The notes below the pieces were generated by a model. That model saw only the letters and a list, made by a program, of their open reading frames with translations. It did no database searches and had not been told where the DNA came from. The position numbers and the translations under genes were made by a program. DNA of 64,000 nucleotides from JAKVCB01 sp965243695 (GTDB lineage: Bacteria > Planctomycetota > Planctomycetia > Pirellulales > Lacipirellulaceae), in the NCBI GenBank assembly GCA_965243695.1, contig CBDEWC010000046.1, positions 12,769-76,768 on the forward strand, read 5' to 3'. Of this stretch, positions 7,786 to 17,087 are shown one piece after another. The first letter of the stretch is position 1, and every line of letters begins with the position of its first letter.

Positions 7786-9591
7786 GTGCCCTCACTTTTT
7801 GTGATCTACGGACGAGATCAGGGAAACCGGTTTGAGCTCGATGAGCCACTGGTGACGATTGGTCGCGTGTCGAACAATACGATTCAGCTGCACGATACGG
7901 AGATCTCCCGCACCCATGCTGAATTGTGTCGACAGGAAGAAGGATATGTCCTCCGGGATCTCGACAGTTCTAATGGCACCTTTGTAAACAGTTCCCGTGT
8001 TGTTGAGCACACACTTTCCAGTGGTGACCAACTTCAACTCGGCAGTTCGGTGTTACTCTACACGGGTGTAGCGGAAAGTCATTTCGAAGATCTTGCCGAC
8101 AAAATCAACATCGTCGCACCACATGCCGAAGCCGAAGGATCGAGAATTGTCCACACGGTTACACAAAGTGAAGGCAGCCAATTGCTGGGCCCGGTAAGCG
8201 ACGAGACCATTAGCCCCTGGCTCGCGCGCGCCCGCAGCAACCTTGAAATCATGTACCGAACGGCTTTAGCCGTGAGCCATACACTCGACATTGATGACTT
8301 GCTAGCCCGTATCATGGACATGATCTTCGAGTGGGTTGATGCCGACCGCGGTTGCATCATGCTCAAAGACGAAGAGAGCGGCAATCTTGTACCAAAAGTA
8401 CGTCGTCATCGCCAACGCCTGAAGAGTGACGACCGGATCACGATTAGCAAAACGATACTCGACTACGTCGTTGATCATAACGAAGGTGTGCTGACAAGTG
8501 ACGCACAAGAAGACCGCCGATGGGATCCCGCCCAGAGCATTGTAAAACTGGGTGTGCGAGAGGCTATTTGTGTCCCCATGCAAGGTCGCTATCACGTTGT
8601 CGGTGCAATCTATATCGACACCTCGGTAAAACCTGAAAAGTTGTTGCAGCAAGGAGATTCCAATCAGTTCACGCAAGAACACCTCAAGCTGATGATAGCA
8701 ATCGCCCATCAGGCAGCTTTGGCAGTGGAAGATACCTCCTATTATAAGGCGATGGTTCAGGCGGAGCGGCTTGCGGCCGTTGGGCAAACGATTGCCACGC
8801 TTTCGCACCATATCAAGAATATACTGCAGGGAGTGCGTGGTGGCAGCTACTTGATCGAAGTAGGCCTGAAGGACCACGCCAAAGCTCTCAAGGAAAGTCA
8901 AGTCGATCTTGAAGCTGCCGAGCAATCGATCGAGACCATGCGGAAAGGGTGGGGGATCGTTGAGAAAAACCAAGAACGGATCTCCGCGTTAGTCCTGGAC
9001 ATGCTCACCTTCAGCAAGGATCGAGAACCAGAACCAGAACCCGCCAACCTGAACGATGTCGTCAGTGACGTCATTGAGTTGGTCCAGGTACGTGCTGCCA
9101 AAGAATGTGTCCACCTTTCCTGGAAAGGCGATCCGGAGATGCCCATCCTCCTGTTTGATCCTGAGGGAATGCATCGGGCCATCTTGAACGTTGTTTCAAA
9201 CGCCGTCGATGCGTGTCAGGACCTGGGCAAAAGTCGCGTCGATATCGAGACCCGGTATGACTCCACCCAGGCCATGGCTTTCATTCGCGTTGCTGACAAC
9301 GGAGCAGGAATCGAAAAGAACGACCTTGAAAAAATATTCACGGTGTTTGTATCGCACAAAGGAGGTCGAGGAACTGGCCTCGGATTGCCCGTCAGTCAAA
9401 AAATTCTCCAAGAACATGGTGGGCGGATTCGCGTCGAGAGTACCACAGGAACAGGCAGCGTCTTTACGCTGGAACTACCTGCTACAACTCCGCCTCTGCA
9501 AGACGCAGAAGATGGTTCGGCCGCTGTAGTCAACCGTGTTGAGCCATCGCAATTGCACTCTCCACCAGTGCCAGGTGCATCCCCACATTGA
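7786..9591 (+). CDS. cytoplasmic FHA-GAF sensor histidine kinase
   Basis: A 601-residue soluble kinase with no membrane segment. An FHA domain at residues 1-95 (IGRVSNNTIQL, ISRTHAEL, DLDSSNGTFVN) should bind phosphothreonine peptides. A GAF domain at about 155-318 (DLLARIMDMIFEWVDADRGCIM, CVPMQGRYHVVGAIYID) should sense a small ligand. The phospho-acceptor histidine is in LSHHIKNILQG (H341/H342). The ATPase domain follows with N-box HRAILNVVSNAVDAC, G1 DNGAGIEKNDLEKIF and G2 GGRGTGLGLPVSQKIL. The start is GTG and the FHA fold begins immediately. The family autophosphorylates and passes phosphate to a receiver; the lone receiver just upstream is the obvious candidate partner (inference). It converges on the MBL gene with two bases between stops. 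Confidence 0.9.
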   Translation: MPSLFVIYGRDQGNRFELDEPLVTIGRVSNNTIQLHDTEISRTHAELCRQEEGYVLRDLDSSNGTFVNSSRVVEHTLSSGDQLQLGSSVLLYTGVAESHFEDLADKINIVAPHAEAEGSRIVHTVTQSEGSQLLGPVSDETISPWLARARSNLEIMYRTALAVSHTLDIDDLLARIMDMIFEWVDADRGCIMLKDEESGNLVPKVRRHRQRLKSDDRITISKTILDYVVDHNEGVLTSDAQEDRRWDPAQSIVKLGVREAICVPMQGRYHVVGAIYIDTSVKPEKLLQQGDSNQFTQEHLKLMIAIAHQAALAVEDTSYYKAMVQAERLAAVGQTIATLSHHIKNILQGVRGGSYLIEVGLKDHAKALKESQVDLEAAEQSIETMRKGWGIVEKNQERISALVLDMLTFSKDREPEPEPANLNDVVSDVIELVQVRAAKECVHLSWKGDPEMPILLFDPEGMHRAILNVVSNAVDACQDLGKSRVDIETRYDSTQAMAFIRVADNGAGIEKNDLEKIFTVFVSHKGGRGTGLGLPVSQKILQEHGGRIRVESTTGTGSVFTLELPATTPPLQDAEDGSAAVVNRVEPSQLHSPPVPGASPH

Positions 9592-9593
9592 CT

Positions 9594-10265
9594 CTAATCG
9601 GTGTAACCGGCGGGTGATCCCACAAACGGATTCGACCGTTTCTCAGCTCCAATCGTCGTGGGTGGCCCGTGCCCTGGCAACACCACTGTCGTCTCTGGAA
9701 GTGGAAACAACTTCTCATGAATCGAGGTACGTAGCTGGTCAAAATCGCCATCTTCAAAGTCCGTACGTCCCACACTGCCCTGGAACAACACGTCACCACC
9801 CAAAACCTGGATCGGAGACGAACTGCGATCGACGAACACAATGTGCCCGCTCGAGTGCCCCGGTGTTTCCAGGACCTCCAGACGAAACCCGGCTGCCTCA
9901 AACAGATCCCCCTCTTGAACGGTTTTGTCCGCAGGAGGACTGACCAGATGCACCCCAAAACCGGCAGACAGGTTTAACACCGGGTCAGTTAGTTTCACCG
10001 CGTCACCAGAACCAATCACAAGCGGACAATCTGGCCAGCGAGCTTTCAAGTCTGCATTTCCCGCAATGTGATCGCTGTGTCCGTGGGTGCAGAGAATGGC
10101 CGCCGGTACCAGTTGGTGGGTATCCAGGTACTCAAAGATCTTCTGGGGTTCCAATCCTGGATCAATCACGAGACAATCTAACCGGCCAGGAAGGTGCAAT
10201 ATGTAGGTGTTCTCCTCGAACGGTACTGAAACGATCGTGGCCACTTGAGAGGGAGACTCGGACAC
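9594..10265 (-). CDS. metallo-beta-lactamase-fold hydrolase (glyoxalase II-like)
   Basis: A 223-residue cytoplasmic enzyme of the MBL superfamily. The metal-binding motif is CTHGHSDHIAGN (H61, H63, D65, H66). The further ligands lie in ETPGHSSGHIVF (His), GGDVLFQGSVGRTDF (bridging Asp) and VLPGHGPPT (last His). This set and the short length match the YcbL/glyoxalase II-like group, which hydrolyses thioesters such as S-lactoylglutathione or related acylthiols. The actual substrate is unknown here. It stands alone, convergent with the histidine kinase gene and divergent from the DUF1571 gene. Confidence 0.88.
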   Translation of the reverse strand: MSESPSQVATIVSVPFEENTYILHLPGRLDCLVIDPGLEPQKIFEYLDTHQLVPAAILCTHGHSDHIAGNADLKARWPDCPLVIGSGDAVKLTDPVLNLSAGFGVHLVSPPADKTVQEGDLFEAAGFRLEVLETPGHSSGHIVFVDRSSSPIQVLGGDVLFQGSVGRTDFEDGDFDQLRTSIHEKLFPLPETTVVLPGHGPPTTIGAEKRSNPFVGSPAGYTD

Positions 10266-10651
10266 AGGGCTCTCACTTTCGCAGTAAAACAGGGAAATCT
10301 AGGGGAGGGGCGCAAAAAACAGCTGGCGTCGTCTTGTCGTTTGCAGTGGGACTCACCCACCGATCACCGGCAGGTTTTGATTGTAAGCCACGCAAGCACC
10401 CCAAGCGATACACGCAATACTTCCGGGGGGTTGCCCCCTGAGCGAATTAACTCTATAGCCAACTTCAAGCCGATCCAACACGTACTGAGCAGCAGAATAT
10501 TGATTTCGGCCCTTCAGCTACCGCTAGATATAAATTCCCTGGGTTAAAAAGTTGCTATCTCAGCACCCGGGTAATTTCGCTATCCTTGCGGTCACCAACT
10601 CGTTCCTTGCCCATAATAGACCCCCCCTGGGCGAACTGCGGAGAAGCCGTT
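10266..10651. other. divergent intergenic region, MBL hydrolase / DUF1571
   Basis: No gene seen; promoters for both neighbours are expected here. A short inverted pair of G and C runs is present around 10425-10440, but I cannot assign it a role. Confidence 0.4.
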
Positions 10652-11536
10652 ATGTGGACTCAACCAGCAACACAACAAACTCGCAAGCAATTCTCTCCGG
10701 TATCCTGTATCCTCACACTTTGCTTGCTACTAATGCCCCAAGGCTTGCTACTAATGCCCCAAGCTGTTTCCGGACAGGCCACGGAAGTCGCTCCGGTCAA
10801 ACACATAAAATCTCCGTTTGATTTTTCGGCCCACGGTGACGAAAAACATCCTCTCCAACCGGTAATGCGCGTCATGCGTGGAGTACTGGATCACATCGAC
10901 CAGCAAGTACAAGACTACTCTTGTACGCTCATCAAACGCGAACGATTAGACGATGAGTTGGGCGAACGGCAACACATCTTTATGAAGATTCGGCAACAAC
11001 CCTTCAGTGTCTACATGCATTTCCTGCAGCCACACAAAGATCGAGAAGTGCTCTACGTTGCGGGAATGAACGACGGAGATCTGATCGCGTTGGACGGTGG
11101 ATGGAAACGCAAAATCATGGCACCTGTGAGCCTTGATCCCGAAGGAATGCTCGCCATGAGCGGGCAAAAATATCCCATCACCCGTGTGGGCATGCGCAAC
11201 CTCTGTGAGGAGTATTTGGAGACGTTAGAAGAAGATATCCAGTATAGCGAGTGCGAGGTGGAGATTAATCCGAACTCCCGTATTGGCGGGCGTTCAGCAA
11301 CCTTGATTCAAGTGATGCATCCCACACCCCGGAAAGCATTTCGCAGCCACATCTCTCGAATCTTTCTCGACAATGAACTGCGGGTACCGGTGCACTTCGA
11401 CGCCTTCCTTTGGCCTGCAGAGGCGAATGGAACGCCGCCGCTTGAAGAATCGTACACCTACACAAACTTGAAAATCAATGAAGGGTTTACGTCCAAAGAC
11501 TTCGACAAAGAAAACCCAGACATCTTCAAGCAATAA
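10652..11536 (+). CDS. secreted DUF1571-family protein
   Basis: A 294-residue exported protein. I start it at the ATG preceded by GGAGA. The signal peptide is CILTLCLLLMPQGLLLMPQA and then VSGQA. The mature domain (HIDQQVQDYSCTLIKRERL, EVLYVAGMNDGDLIALDGG, ISRIFLDNELRVPVHFDAF) matches the DUF1571 family, common in planctomycetes and related in fold to periplasmic lipoprotein-carrier-like proteins. The molecular function is not established. The hydrophobic core of the signal peptide was lengthened by a perfect 21-bp tandem duplication. It is a single gene with no clear operon partner. Confidence 0.75.
   Translation: MWTQPATQQTRKQFSPVSCILTLCLLLMPQGLLLMPQAVSGQATEVAPVKHIKSPFDFSAHGDEKHPLQPVMRVMRGVLDHIDQQVQDYSCTLIKRERLDDELGERQHIFMKIRQQPFSVYMHFLQPHKDREVLYVAGMNDGDLIALDGGWKRKIMAPVSLDPEGMLAMSGQKYPITRVGMRNLCEEYLETLEEDIQYSECEVEINPNSRIGGRSATLIQVMHPTPRKAFRSHISRIFLDNELRVPVHFDAFLWPAEANGTPPLEESYTYTNLKINEGFTSKDFDKENPDIFKQ
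10722..10763 (+). repeat. perfect 21-bp tandem duplication in a signal peptide
   Basis: Two identical 21-bp units (beginning gcttgctactaatg) lie head to tail inside the DUF1571 gene. They duplicate seven residues (LLLMPQG/LLLMPQA) of the hydrophobic core without breaking the frame. Confidence 0.95.
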
Positions 11537-11646
11537 GGATAGGCCGCAAGCCCAGGCAATCTCCAGGCAGGCTAAGACCTCTTCTGACGTTTGTTGCCAT
11601 CAAGCAGCAAATCGCCCTTGAGCATACCTGCCTACTCGCGACCTGC

Positions 11647-12972
11647 CTACTCACGGCCTGCCTCAGGCCGCGGCCTCAGATCCGGCCACTCCAGCAGCCC
11701 CAGGAGCCGGTCGGCAGGCTCACCTGCACGCGCTGCCCGCCGCCAATAGCGGCGGACCTGCTGCAGGTCACCACCGGGTCGCACAAATTCCCTCGCACCG
11801 AGGGTCATCCAATTGGCGCTATCGGCCCGATCAAACCCGCGGTCAGCCAGTTGTTTCTCAAGCCACGGCTCAATCGGTTTCCCATCGATCGTCTCGTTCC
11901 GCCCCGCAGCGCGAACGACAAGTTCCCTCTCGTCGCGCTGGACAACGCATCACCTTCTGGCCACGATAACGCAATTCTTGCCCTGGCCCGAGAGCTTGCC
12001 AGGCCTCTTCGATACCCTCCCAGTAGAATACGACATAGATTTTGAGCACCTTCAGACTGCTGCCCATTTGCCGATTGGCAGCAGTGAGCGTTTCGATCAA
12101 ATCTGTTGCCCGGCCAAATTCTTGCCCCGCCAACGCCGCCAGGATTTTCGAACCGCTTGCTGCGCTTCGCCGGAGAGATCCAAAGCCTCTCCCTGGGATG
12201 ATTCTCCCTCTGCCTGCGGTTCCTCTGATGTGGCGTCCCGCTTAGCCCCGGTAGCCACCGGTTGGTCCTCGCTGGAAATAGGTTGCTGAATCGGGCGCCC
12301 CGCACCCCGCTGGTCTCGCCCCCTTTGCGGCGGGTTGGTCAGCGGGTTAGTCCGTGGGTTAGTCCGTGGGTTAGTCGGCGGCAGGTCGGCTTGCGACACC
12401 ACGGGAAGGCCTGTCCCTAACTCAGAACGTAACACGTACCATAATGGATAGCTGGCTATTCCCAAAACCACCACCAAAATGAGTGGCAATATCCAAAGTG
12501 GCCAATGACGACGTCGACGATATCTGGAAGCCCTTCGGATCACAACAGGCTGCGGAGACTCTGTTTCGTCCACAGCAACCGCTGGCGACGTCTCGACAGG
12601 TGGTTCGGCGGGCGAAGTCGCAGAAATCAATCGGGCCAGCGGAACCGCTTGATTTGAGTCTTGGGTGGCCATTGTGGCCGGCGATGCTGCAATTGGAACC
12701 GATCTGGGCTGTTGATCCTCATTGGCCAACACCTCGCTCGCAAGCAGGTATCTTCCCGCCTCCCGCACCTGCCTGACCAACTGCTCCCACTCATTCCCCC
12801 GCTCCACCGGCTGCACATTGCGAAGTTTCTTCAACATGTGATCGCGGGCGCTGACGATGGCATTGGCATCGGCGTCATGGGCCGTCAATCCCAACAGCTC
12901 GTGGTGATTGCGGGGCGGATGGCCCAAATCCAGGTTGAGCCACTGGCGATAGGGGTCAAAACCGTCAGACAT
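11647..12972 (-). pseudogene. planctomycete single-pass membrane protein gene with two compensating frameshifts
   Basis: From the start MSDGFDPYRQWL the frame codes for an N-terminal planctomycete domain (DPYRQWLNLDLGHPPRNHHELLGL). A proline-rich linker follows, then one membrane span (LWILPLILVVVLGIASYPLW, about residues 165-185), then a NPRTNPRTNPLTNPP repeat. Near 12147, at a run of four A, the coding signal moves to another frame (KILAALAGQEFGRATDLIETL ... WEGIEEAWQALGPGQELRYRG). Near 11945 it moves back to the original frame (VQRDERELVVRAAGRNE ... WMTLGAREFV) and ends at a TAG. One missing and one extra base would restore a protein of about 441 residues. Either two real lesions or two sequencing/assembly errors explain this. 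The function is unknown. Confidence 0.75.
12332..12379. repeat. four 12-bp tandem units inside a gene
   Basis: Four head-to-tail 12-bp units of the type gggttagtccgt, the outer two diverged. On the minus strand they encode the NPRT/NPLT tetrapeptide repeat just outside the membrane span of the broken gene. Confidence 0.9.
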
Positions 12973-13515
12973 CAGTCATCACCATTGCATGCAAAGGACC
13001 AGTGGCACCGACACCTGCCATTCTAGACATTCCTTAAACAGAGAAAACTGGAAGTTAAAAAAATGGAGCCGGGAACTCATTGGACCCAGATGGCATCCAA
13101 CCAAGTAGCCGGGTCTGGATTATCCCCATTTTCCAATTCAAGTGGACCGAACATGCTGCCACCACGTAGAACATACCGTACCAGGAAACCACCGCAAAAT
13201 GGTGGCAATCTACCGTCAATGCGTGCCTGGGGGAGACGCAGATCAACGGAAATAAAAAAACAAGGAATCGCCACTATGCGGGCAGAAATACCCGGCCGGT
13301 TCAGCGCACTGCCCACTCGTGCTACGGCCATGTACGCACCCGACCTGACTGGCAATTCGGACGAAATGAAGATACGCATCGAAGACACCCAAGCCCATTG
13401 ATCGGCGCGCGCCAACCAGATAGGCTGGACCTCTTCTTCGCTTTCTGTGGCATGCCTTTTCTTCCCTGGCATGCCTTGCAGGGCGGTTCGTCAACCTGCC
13501 TTATGGCGTGACTCT
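12973..13515. other. stretch with only a gene remnant
   Basis: Apart from the A2M-like tail fragment described separately, no gene is recognised. A minus-strand open frame covering most of the stretch has no recognisable fold and is treated as a shadow. Confidence 0.4.
13276..13401 (+). pseudogene. C-terminal remnant of an alpha-2-macroglobulin-family gene
   Basis: A 41-codon segment reads MRAEIPGRFSALPTRA, AMYAPDLTGNSDEMKI, then RIEDTQAH and stop. This resembles the last strands of bacterial alpha-2-macroglobulins, where a phrase of the type 'RA..PG.F..LP..A..MY.PE..G.S.E' closes the receptor-binding-like domain. The sequence upstream in the same frame (GNLPSMRAWGRRRSTEIKK) does not continue the family, and no other part of the very long A2M gene is visible nearby. 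I read it as the residue of a deletion. The match is from memory of the family pattern, so confidence is moderate. Confidence 0.5.
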
Positions 13516-14478
13516 GTGATCTGCAACTTGCCCACGTCCCAACCACCTCGCCTGACCCTCCTCGCGACCGCATCGGCCCTGCTGATTGCTGCCTTATGGG
13601 CGGCAATGCCCACGGCCATTAAATTCTCCGCCGATGCACTTCCTCCTATTGCAGGTGCAACCGTACGATTTGGGATTGCTACCTTCGCACTTGGCGGATG
13701 GTGTGTGATGACCGGGCAAAAACTGTGGCCAAGGCGTAACGAAATTTTGCCCTTAGCCTTTATTGGCTTGCTTACCTTTATGCAGATTTTGCTCTTTACC
13801 CTGGCCGTCGACTGGTCGAGCGCCTCGCATGCCACGATTCTGCTCAACACCTATATCTTCCTGGTCATTTTCCTGGAACACTTTGTTACGAAAACGGACC
13901 GACTAACCATTCTTAAGGCCCTGGGACTGATTGCCTGTGCAATAGGTGCCTTACTGACTCTCTCTGCCTCGGGTTTCACTGAATTTCCACAGGCCATAGA
14001 AAGAACTTTTGATTCCTCCAGTCTCACCGGCGACCTGACGATGCTTGTCAGTGCAGCAGTATTGAGCATCCTGATCCTGGCCACCAAAATGACGGTGCAA
14101 ACAGTCCCCCCCATCAAGCTCGTATTCTGGAAAAGCACGCTCACAATCCCTCTGTTTTTAACGGTCAGTCTTTGTTTTGAAGGCATGTTCATTTTCCAGA
14201 CGGAACACTACACCCAGCCCGTTTTGTGGTCACTTCTCTACCAGGGAATTATTGTGAGCACCTTTTGCTTTGTTGTTCAGACCCATCTACTACAACGATA
14301 TTCAGCGACACAAATTTCGTCGTTCAATTTTTCAACCCCATTATTTGGCCTGCTGTTTGCGGTCCTTTTACGACACGATCCCGTGACCATGCTGCTGGCC
14401 ATCTCTGGCTTCTGCATTGCTATCGGCATTTACCTCTCAACCAACAGTCGGCCTTCGAAAGCAGCAAACCAAGGTTAA
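13516..14478 (+). CDS. EamA/DMT-family transporter
   Basis: About 320 residues with ten hydrophobic segments in two homologous halves, the architecture of drug/metabolite (EamA) exporters in the inner membrane. The first half opens with LLATASALLIAALWAAMPTAIKF and FGIATFALGGWCVMTG. The second half opens with GDLTMLVSAAVLSILILATKM, and the protein ends with ISGFCIAIGIYLSTN. The substrate cannot be predicted. The start is uncertain: the frame is open further upstream to 13447, but the GTG used here is closest to the first membrane span. No strong ribosome site is visible. It is followed on the same strand by cupin, Nudix and Fe-S genes. Confidence 0.82.
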   Translation: MICNLPTSQPPRLTLLATASALLIAALWAAMPTAIKFSADALPPIAGATVRFGIATFALGGWCVMTGQKLWPRRNEILPLAFIGLLTFMQILLFTLAVDWSSASHATILLNTYIFLVIFLEHFVTKTDRLTILKALGLIACAIGALLTLSASGFTEFPQAIERTFDSSSLTGDLTMLVSAAVLSILILATKMTVQTVPPIKLVFWKSTLTIPLFLTVSLCFEGMFIFQTEHYTQPVLWSLLYQGIIVSTFCFVVQTHLLQRYSATQISSFNFSTPLFGLLFAVLLRHDPVTMLLAISGFCIAIGIYLSTNSRPSKAANQG

Positions 14479-14553
14479 AATCTGGCCGTTTGGTTTGGTA
14501 GGTTTTCCAATAATACTAAAAAGCCCTTGAAATCCCCTGACGAAGAACACCGG

Positions 14554-14964
14554 ATGTCTCCAAAAACTACCCCGTTCACCACCCGACAACTGCCCCAGAA
14601 GGCAGATGTCACCGCCCCCGATGGCTCGGATGTCCGCATACTACTTGCTCTTTCCGGAGGCAGCCTGGCCCATTTTTCGCTAGCGCCAGAAAAAACATCG
14701 CTGGCCGTCACCCACCATACGGTCGAAGAGATTTGGTATTTCCTGGGGGGGGAGGGAGAAATGTGGCGAAAGATGGGCAACCAACAAAGCGTAGTGGCCT
14801 TGAAATCGGGCGTTTGTGTGACCATCCCGCTGGGAACCGACTTCCAGTTTCGCTCCTGCGGCAGTGAACCGCTGACAGCGGTCGCGGTCACCATGCCCCC
14901 CTGGCCTGGCGATCACGAGGCAAAACAAACCGAGGGCCCCTGGGAAGGGACCCCTCAAAACTAA
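14554..14964 (+). CDS. small cupin-domain protein
   Basis: About 136 residues forming one cupin barrel. Cupin motif 1 is visible as THHTVEEIWYFLGGEGEMW (His, His, Glu and the conserved GxGE-like turn). Motif 2 is PLGTDFQFRSCGSEPL; the usual His of motif 2 is not obvious, so metal binding may be incomplete. Single-domain cupins of this kind act as sugar epimerases, dioxygenases or sensors; no reaction can be assigned. The ATG nine codons after the first possible start is preferred. It lies 75 bp after the EamA gene and 129 bp before the Nudix gene. Confidence 0.75.
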   Translation: MSPKTTPFTTRQLPQKADVTAPDGSDVRILLALSGGSLAHFSLAPEKTSLAVTHHTVEEIWYFLGGEGEMWRKMGNQQSVVALKSGVCVTIPLGTDFQFRSCGSEPLTAVAVTMPPWPGDHEAKQTEGPWEGTPQN

Positions 14965-15093
14965 GGGCCCCAAGGCCCACGCCGGGCAACCAGGTGTTTC
15001 CAGGCTCGGTGCTAGCCAAACGAGGCAAAACACCTAAAATCAGGCCTGGCGTAATCGCAATACTTTTATCACTGTTTGTCGAAAGGAGTCGTC

Positions 15094-15714
15094 GTGTCGC
15101 TCGTTGAAACCGAACAGGTCCTGGTCGTGCCGACCGCAGAATTCCACCGTCTCGGTTATTTCCAGGGATTTTCTCCAGAAGTCGACCGTTATTTGCCTGA
15201 ACTATTGGAAAGCGATCAACTGCGTTACCGTCCACGCGGAGAGATGGAAGAGGACCCAAGTTTCAAGCAGTTGATCCCTTACGTGGTGTTCAGGTACAGA
15301 ACCGACGACCAGGTCCATTTATTCCAGTATTGCCGAGGTAAGGGACAAGGTGAAACTCGCCTGCGCGCAAAGCGGAGCGTGGGAGTTGGGGGGCACATTT
15401 CAACGCTCGATTCCACGACCGGTGAGACTGGCACGGGAGTTTACGAAGAAGGGCTCCGTCGCGAACTGAATGAAGAAGTCGAGATCCAAACCGGGTATAC
15501 ACGCAATTGTGTAGGCCTGATCAACGATGATGAAACCGAAGTGGGCAAAGTCCATTTGGGGATTGTGCACATTTACGATGTCGAGCAACCGGTCATCACA
15601 CCGCGTGAGGTCGATATCCTGGACGCTAGATTCCAGCCGCTTGAGGAAATCAGGTCGGCACTCGAGGAGTTCGAGTCATGGTCACAGATCGCAGTGCAAA
15701 ACCTGGTTGAGTAG
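15094..15714 (+). CDS. Nudix-domain hydrolase
   Basis: A 206-residue protein. The start is GTG because AAAGGAG lies five bases upstream; a TTG six codons earlier would put the ribosome site inside the gene. The Nudix box is visible at the middle: GGHIS ... GVYEEGLRRELNEEVEI (G, E and REL-EE pattern) around residues 105-140. It is a long variant that resembles the 'phosphoesterase'-annotated Nudix proteins of actinobacteria and planctomycetes, with an N-terminal region (VVPTAEFHRLGYFQGFS) shared by that group. Nudix enzymes cleave nucleoside diphosphates linked to other groups; the substrate is unknown here. Confidence 0.82.
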   Translation: MSLVETEQVLVVPTAEFHRLGYFQGFSPEVDRYLPELLESDQLRYRPRGEMEEDPSFKQLIPYVVFRYRTDDQVHLFQYCRGKGQGETRLRAKRSVGVGGHISTLDSTTGETGTGVYEEGLRRELNEEVEIQTGYTRNCVGLINDDETEVGKVHLGIVHIYDVEQPVITPREVDILDARFQPLEEIRSALEEFESWSQIAVQNLVE

Positions 15715-15822
15715 CTTGCCTCAGTCACGTTTCTTCACGACACCGATCTTTTGCGTAGAATGAATCGGGCTGTCTCTACCCTGGACCATCGTGAACCCTG
15801 AACAGCTGAGTCCCCCGTTTTC

Positions 15823-17043
15823 GTGACACCATCTCCAGATCTCGAACGGGTTGTCTACATGGACAACCATGCTACGACACGGGTTGATCCCCGGGTCGTC
15901 GATGCAATGCTGCCTTTCTTCAGTGAGGCATACGGAAACGCCAGCAGTGTGGGGCATGTGTGGGGAGACCATGCACGACAAGCGGTCGAGGATGCCACAG
16001 AGACGGTCGCCCGCAGCCTGAATGCTTCGAGCGAGGAAATCGTATTCACCAGTGGTGCCACCGAAAGCAACAATCTGGCAATCCACGGTGTTTGCCAGCG
16101 ACCGCGCCGCCGCGGGAACCATATCGTCAGCGTTACAACCGAACACAAGGCGATACTCGATCCGCTAGCGCGGCTCGCACGAAAAGGGCATGACGTAACG
16201 CTCCTGAGCGTTGAACCGACAGGCAGCCGACAGGCAGGTTGGCTTGACCCACAAAAAGTAGCCAACGCTATCCGTGATGACACGTGTCTTGTGACGGTTA
16301 TGCTCGCCAACAATGAAATTGGTGTGATTCATTCTCTCGCCGAGATTGGCATAATTTGCAAACAGCAGGAAGTGCTGCTGCATTGCGACGCAACGCAAGC
16401 CGTGGGAAAGATTCCGGTGGATGTCACAAAATTGAACGTCGACCTTTTAAGCTGTACCGCACACAAACTTTATGGTCCTAAGGGCATCGGCCTGTTATAC
16501 GTGCGGAGTCGTGATCCAAGTGTCAGACTGGAACCTCAAATTTCTGGAGGAGGCCAACAAAAAAACCGTCGGGGCGGAACGCTGAACGTGGCAGGAATTG
16601 TCGGTTTTGGGACAGCCCTCGAGCTCTGCCTGGACCAAATGGTTGACGAAACAAAAAGGCTGGCCGGTTTACGAAATCGTTTGGCGGAGGAAATCTGCAG
16701 TCAAGTTACTGGTGCCACGATCTGTGGGCCAGCAATGGACGCATCGAGCAGAAGCGGCGGACTACTGCGATTGGCCGGAAATTTGAATATCTCCTTTGGC
16801 GATGTTGATGGGCAGGCATTGCAGCTGGAAATGGGCAATTTGGCCGTCAGCAGTGGCGCTGCTTGCACTTCCACAAATCCGGAACCAAGCTACGTATTGC
16901 GGGCAATTGGCTTTGATGAGGATGCAGCCCGCAGTAGCCTCCGTTTTGGCCTGGGACGCTTTAACACCGAGGAGGACGTCGATTTTGCCGCCTCCAGCGT
17001 GGTTAAAGCGGTACAACGACTGCGAAAATTGGCCTCTCCTTAA
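15823..17043 (+). CDS. iscS: cysteine desulfurase (IscS/NifS family)
   Basis: A PLP enzyme that takes sulfur from cysteine as an enzyme-bound persulfide for Fe-S clusters and thio-modifications. The N-terminus VYMDNHATTRVDPRVVDAM and the block FTSGATESNNLAI are typical. The PLP lysine is in SCTAHKLYGPKG (K215). The catalytic cysteine is in SSGAACTS (C348). At 406 residues it has the IscS-like length. The start is GTG. The next gene, 136 bp on, is an A-type Fe-S carrier, so the pair forms a minimal Isc-like module. No IscU, IscR or Hsc genes are adjacent. Confidence 0.93.
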   Translation: MTPSPDLERVVYMDNHATTRVDPRVVDAMLPFFSEAYGNASSVGHVWGDHARQAVEDATETVARSLNASSEEIVFTSGATESNNLAIHGVCQRPRRRGNHIVSVTTEHKAILDPLARLARKGHDVTLLSVEPTGSRQAGWLDPQKVANAIRDDTCLVTVMLANNEIGVIHSLAEIGIICKQQEVLLHCDATQAVGKIPVDVTKLNVDLLSCTAHKLYGPKGIGLLYVRSRDPSVRLEPQISGGGQQKNRRGGTLNVAGIVGFGTALELCLDQMVDETKRLAGLRNRLAEEICSQVTGATICGPAMDASSRSGGLLRLAGNLNISFGDVDGQALQLEMGNLAVSSGAACTSTNPEPSYVLRAIGFDEDAARSSLRFGLGRFNTEEDVDFAASSVVKAVQRLRKLASP

Positions 17044-17059
17044 AATCAGGTTGCTTCAC

Positions 17060-17087
17060 TTTTCAGGCGGCGACCGATTGGTATAAT
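17060..17087 (+). promoter_or_regulatory. candidate sigma70-type promoter of the A-type carrier gene
   Basis: A perfect -10 box TATAAT is preceded, after a 16-base spacer, by TTTTCA as a weak -35. It lies about 95 bp before the start of the Fe-S carrier gene, in the gap after the desulfurase. It is a sequence match only. Confidence 0.45.

Noticed and set aside
13077..13472. 131-codon minus-strand gene with an LRGGS phrase recalling formylglycine-generating enzymes
   Set aside because: Only a five-residue coincidence; the rest of the frame does not follow the family, and the plus strand carries the A2M-like tail.
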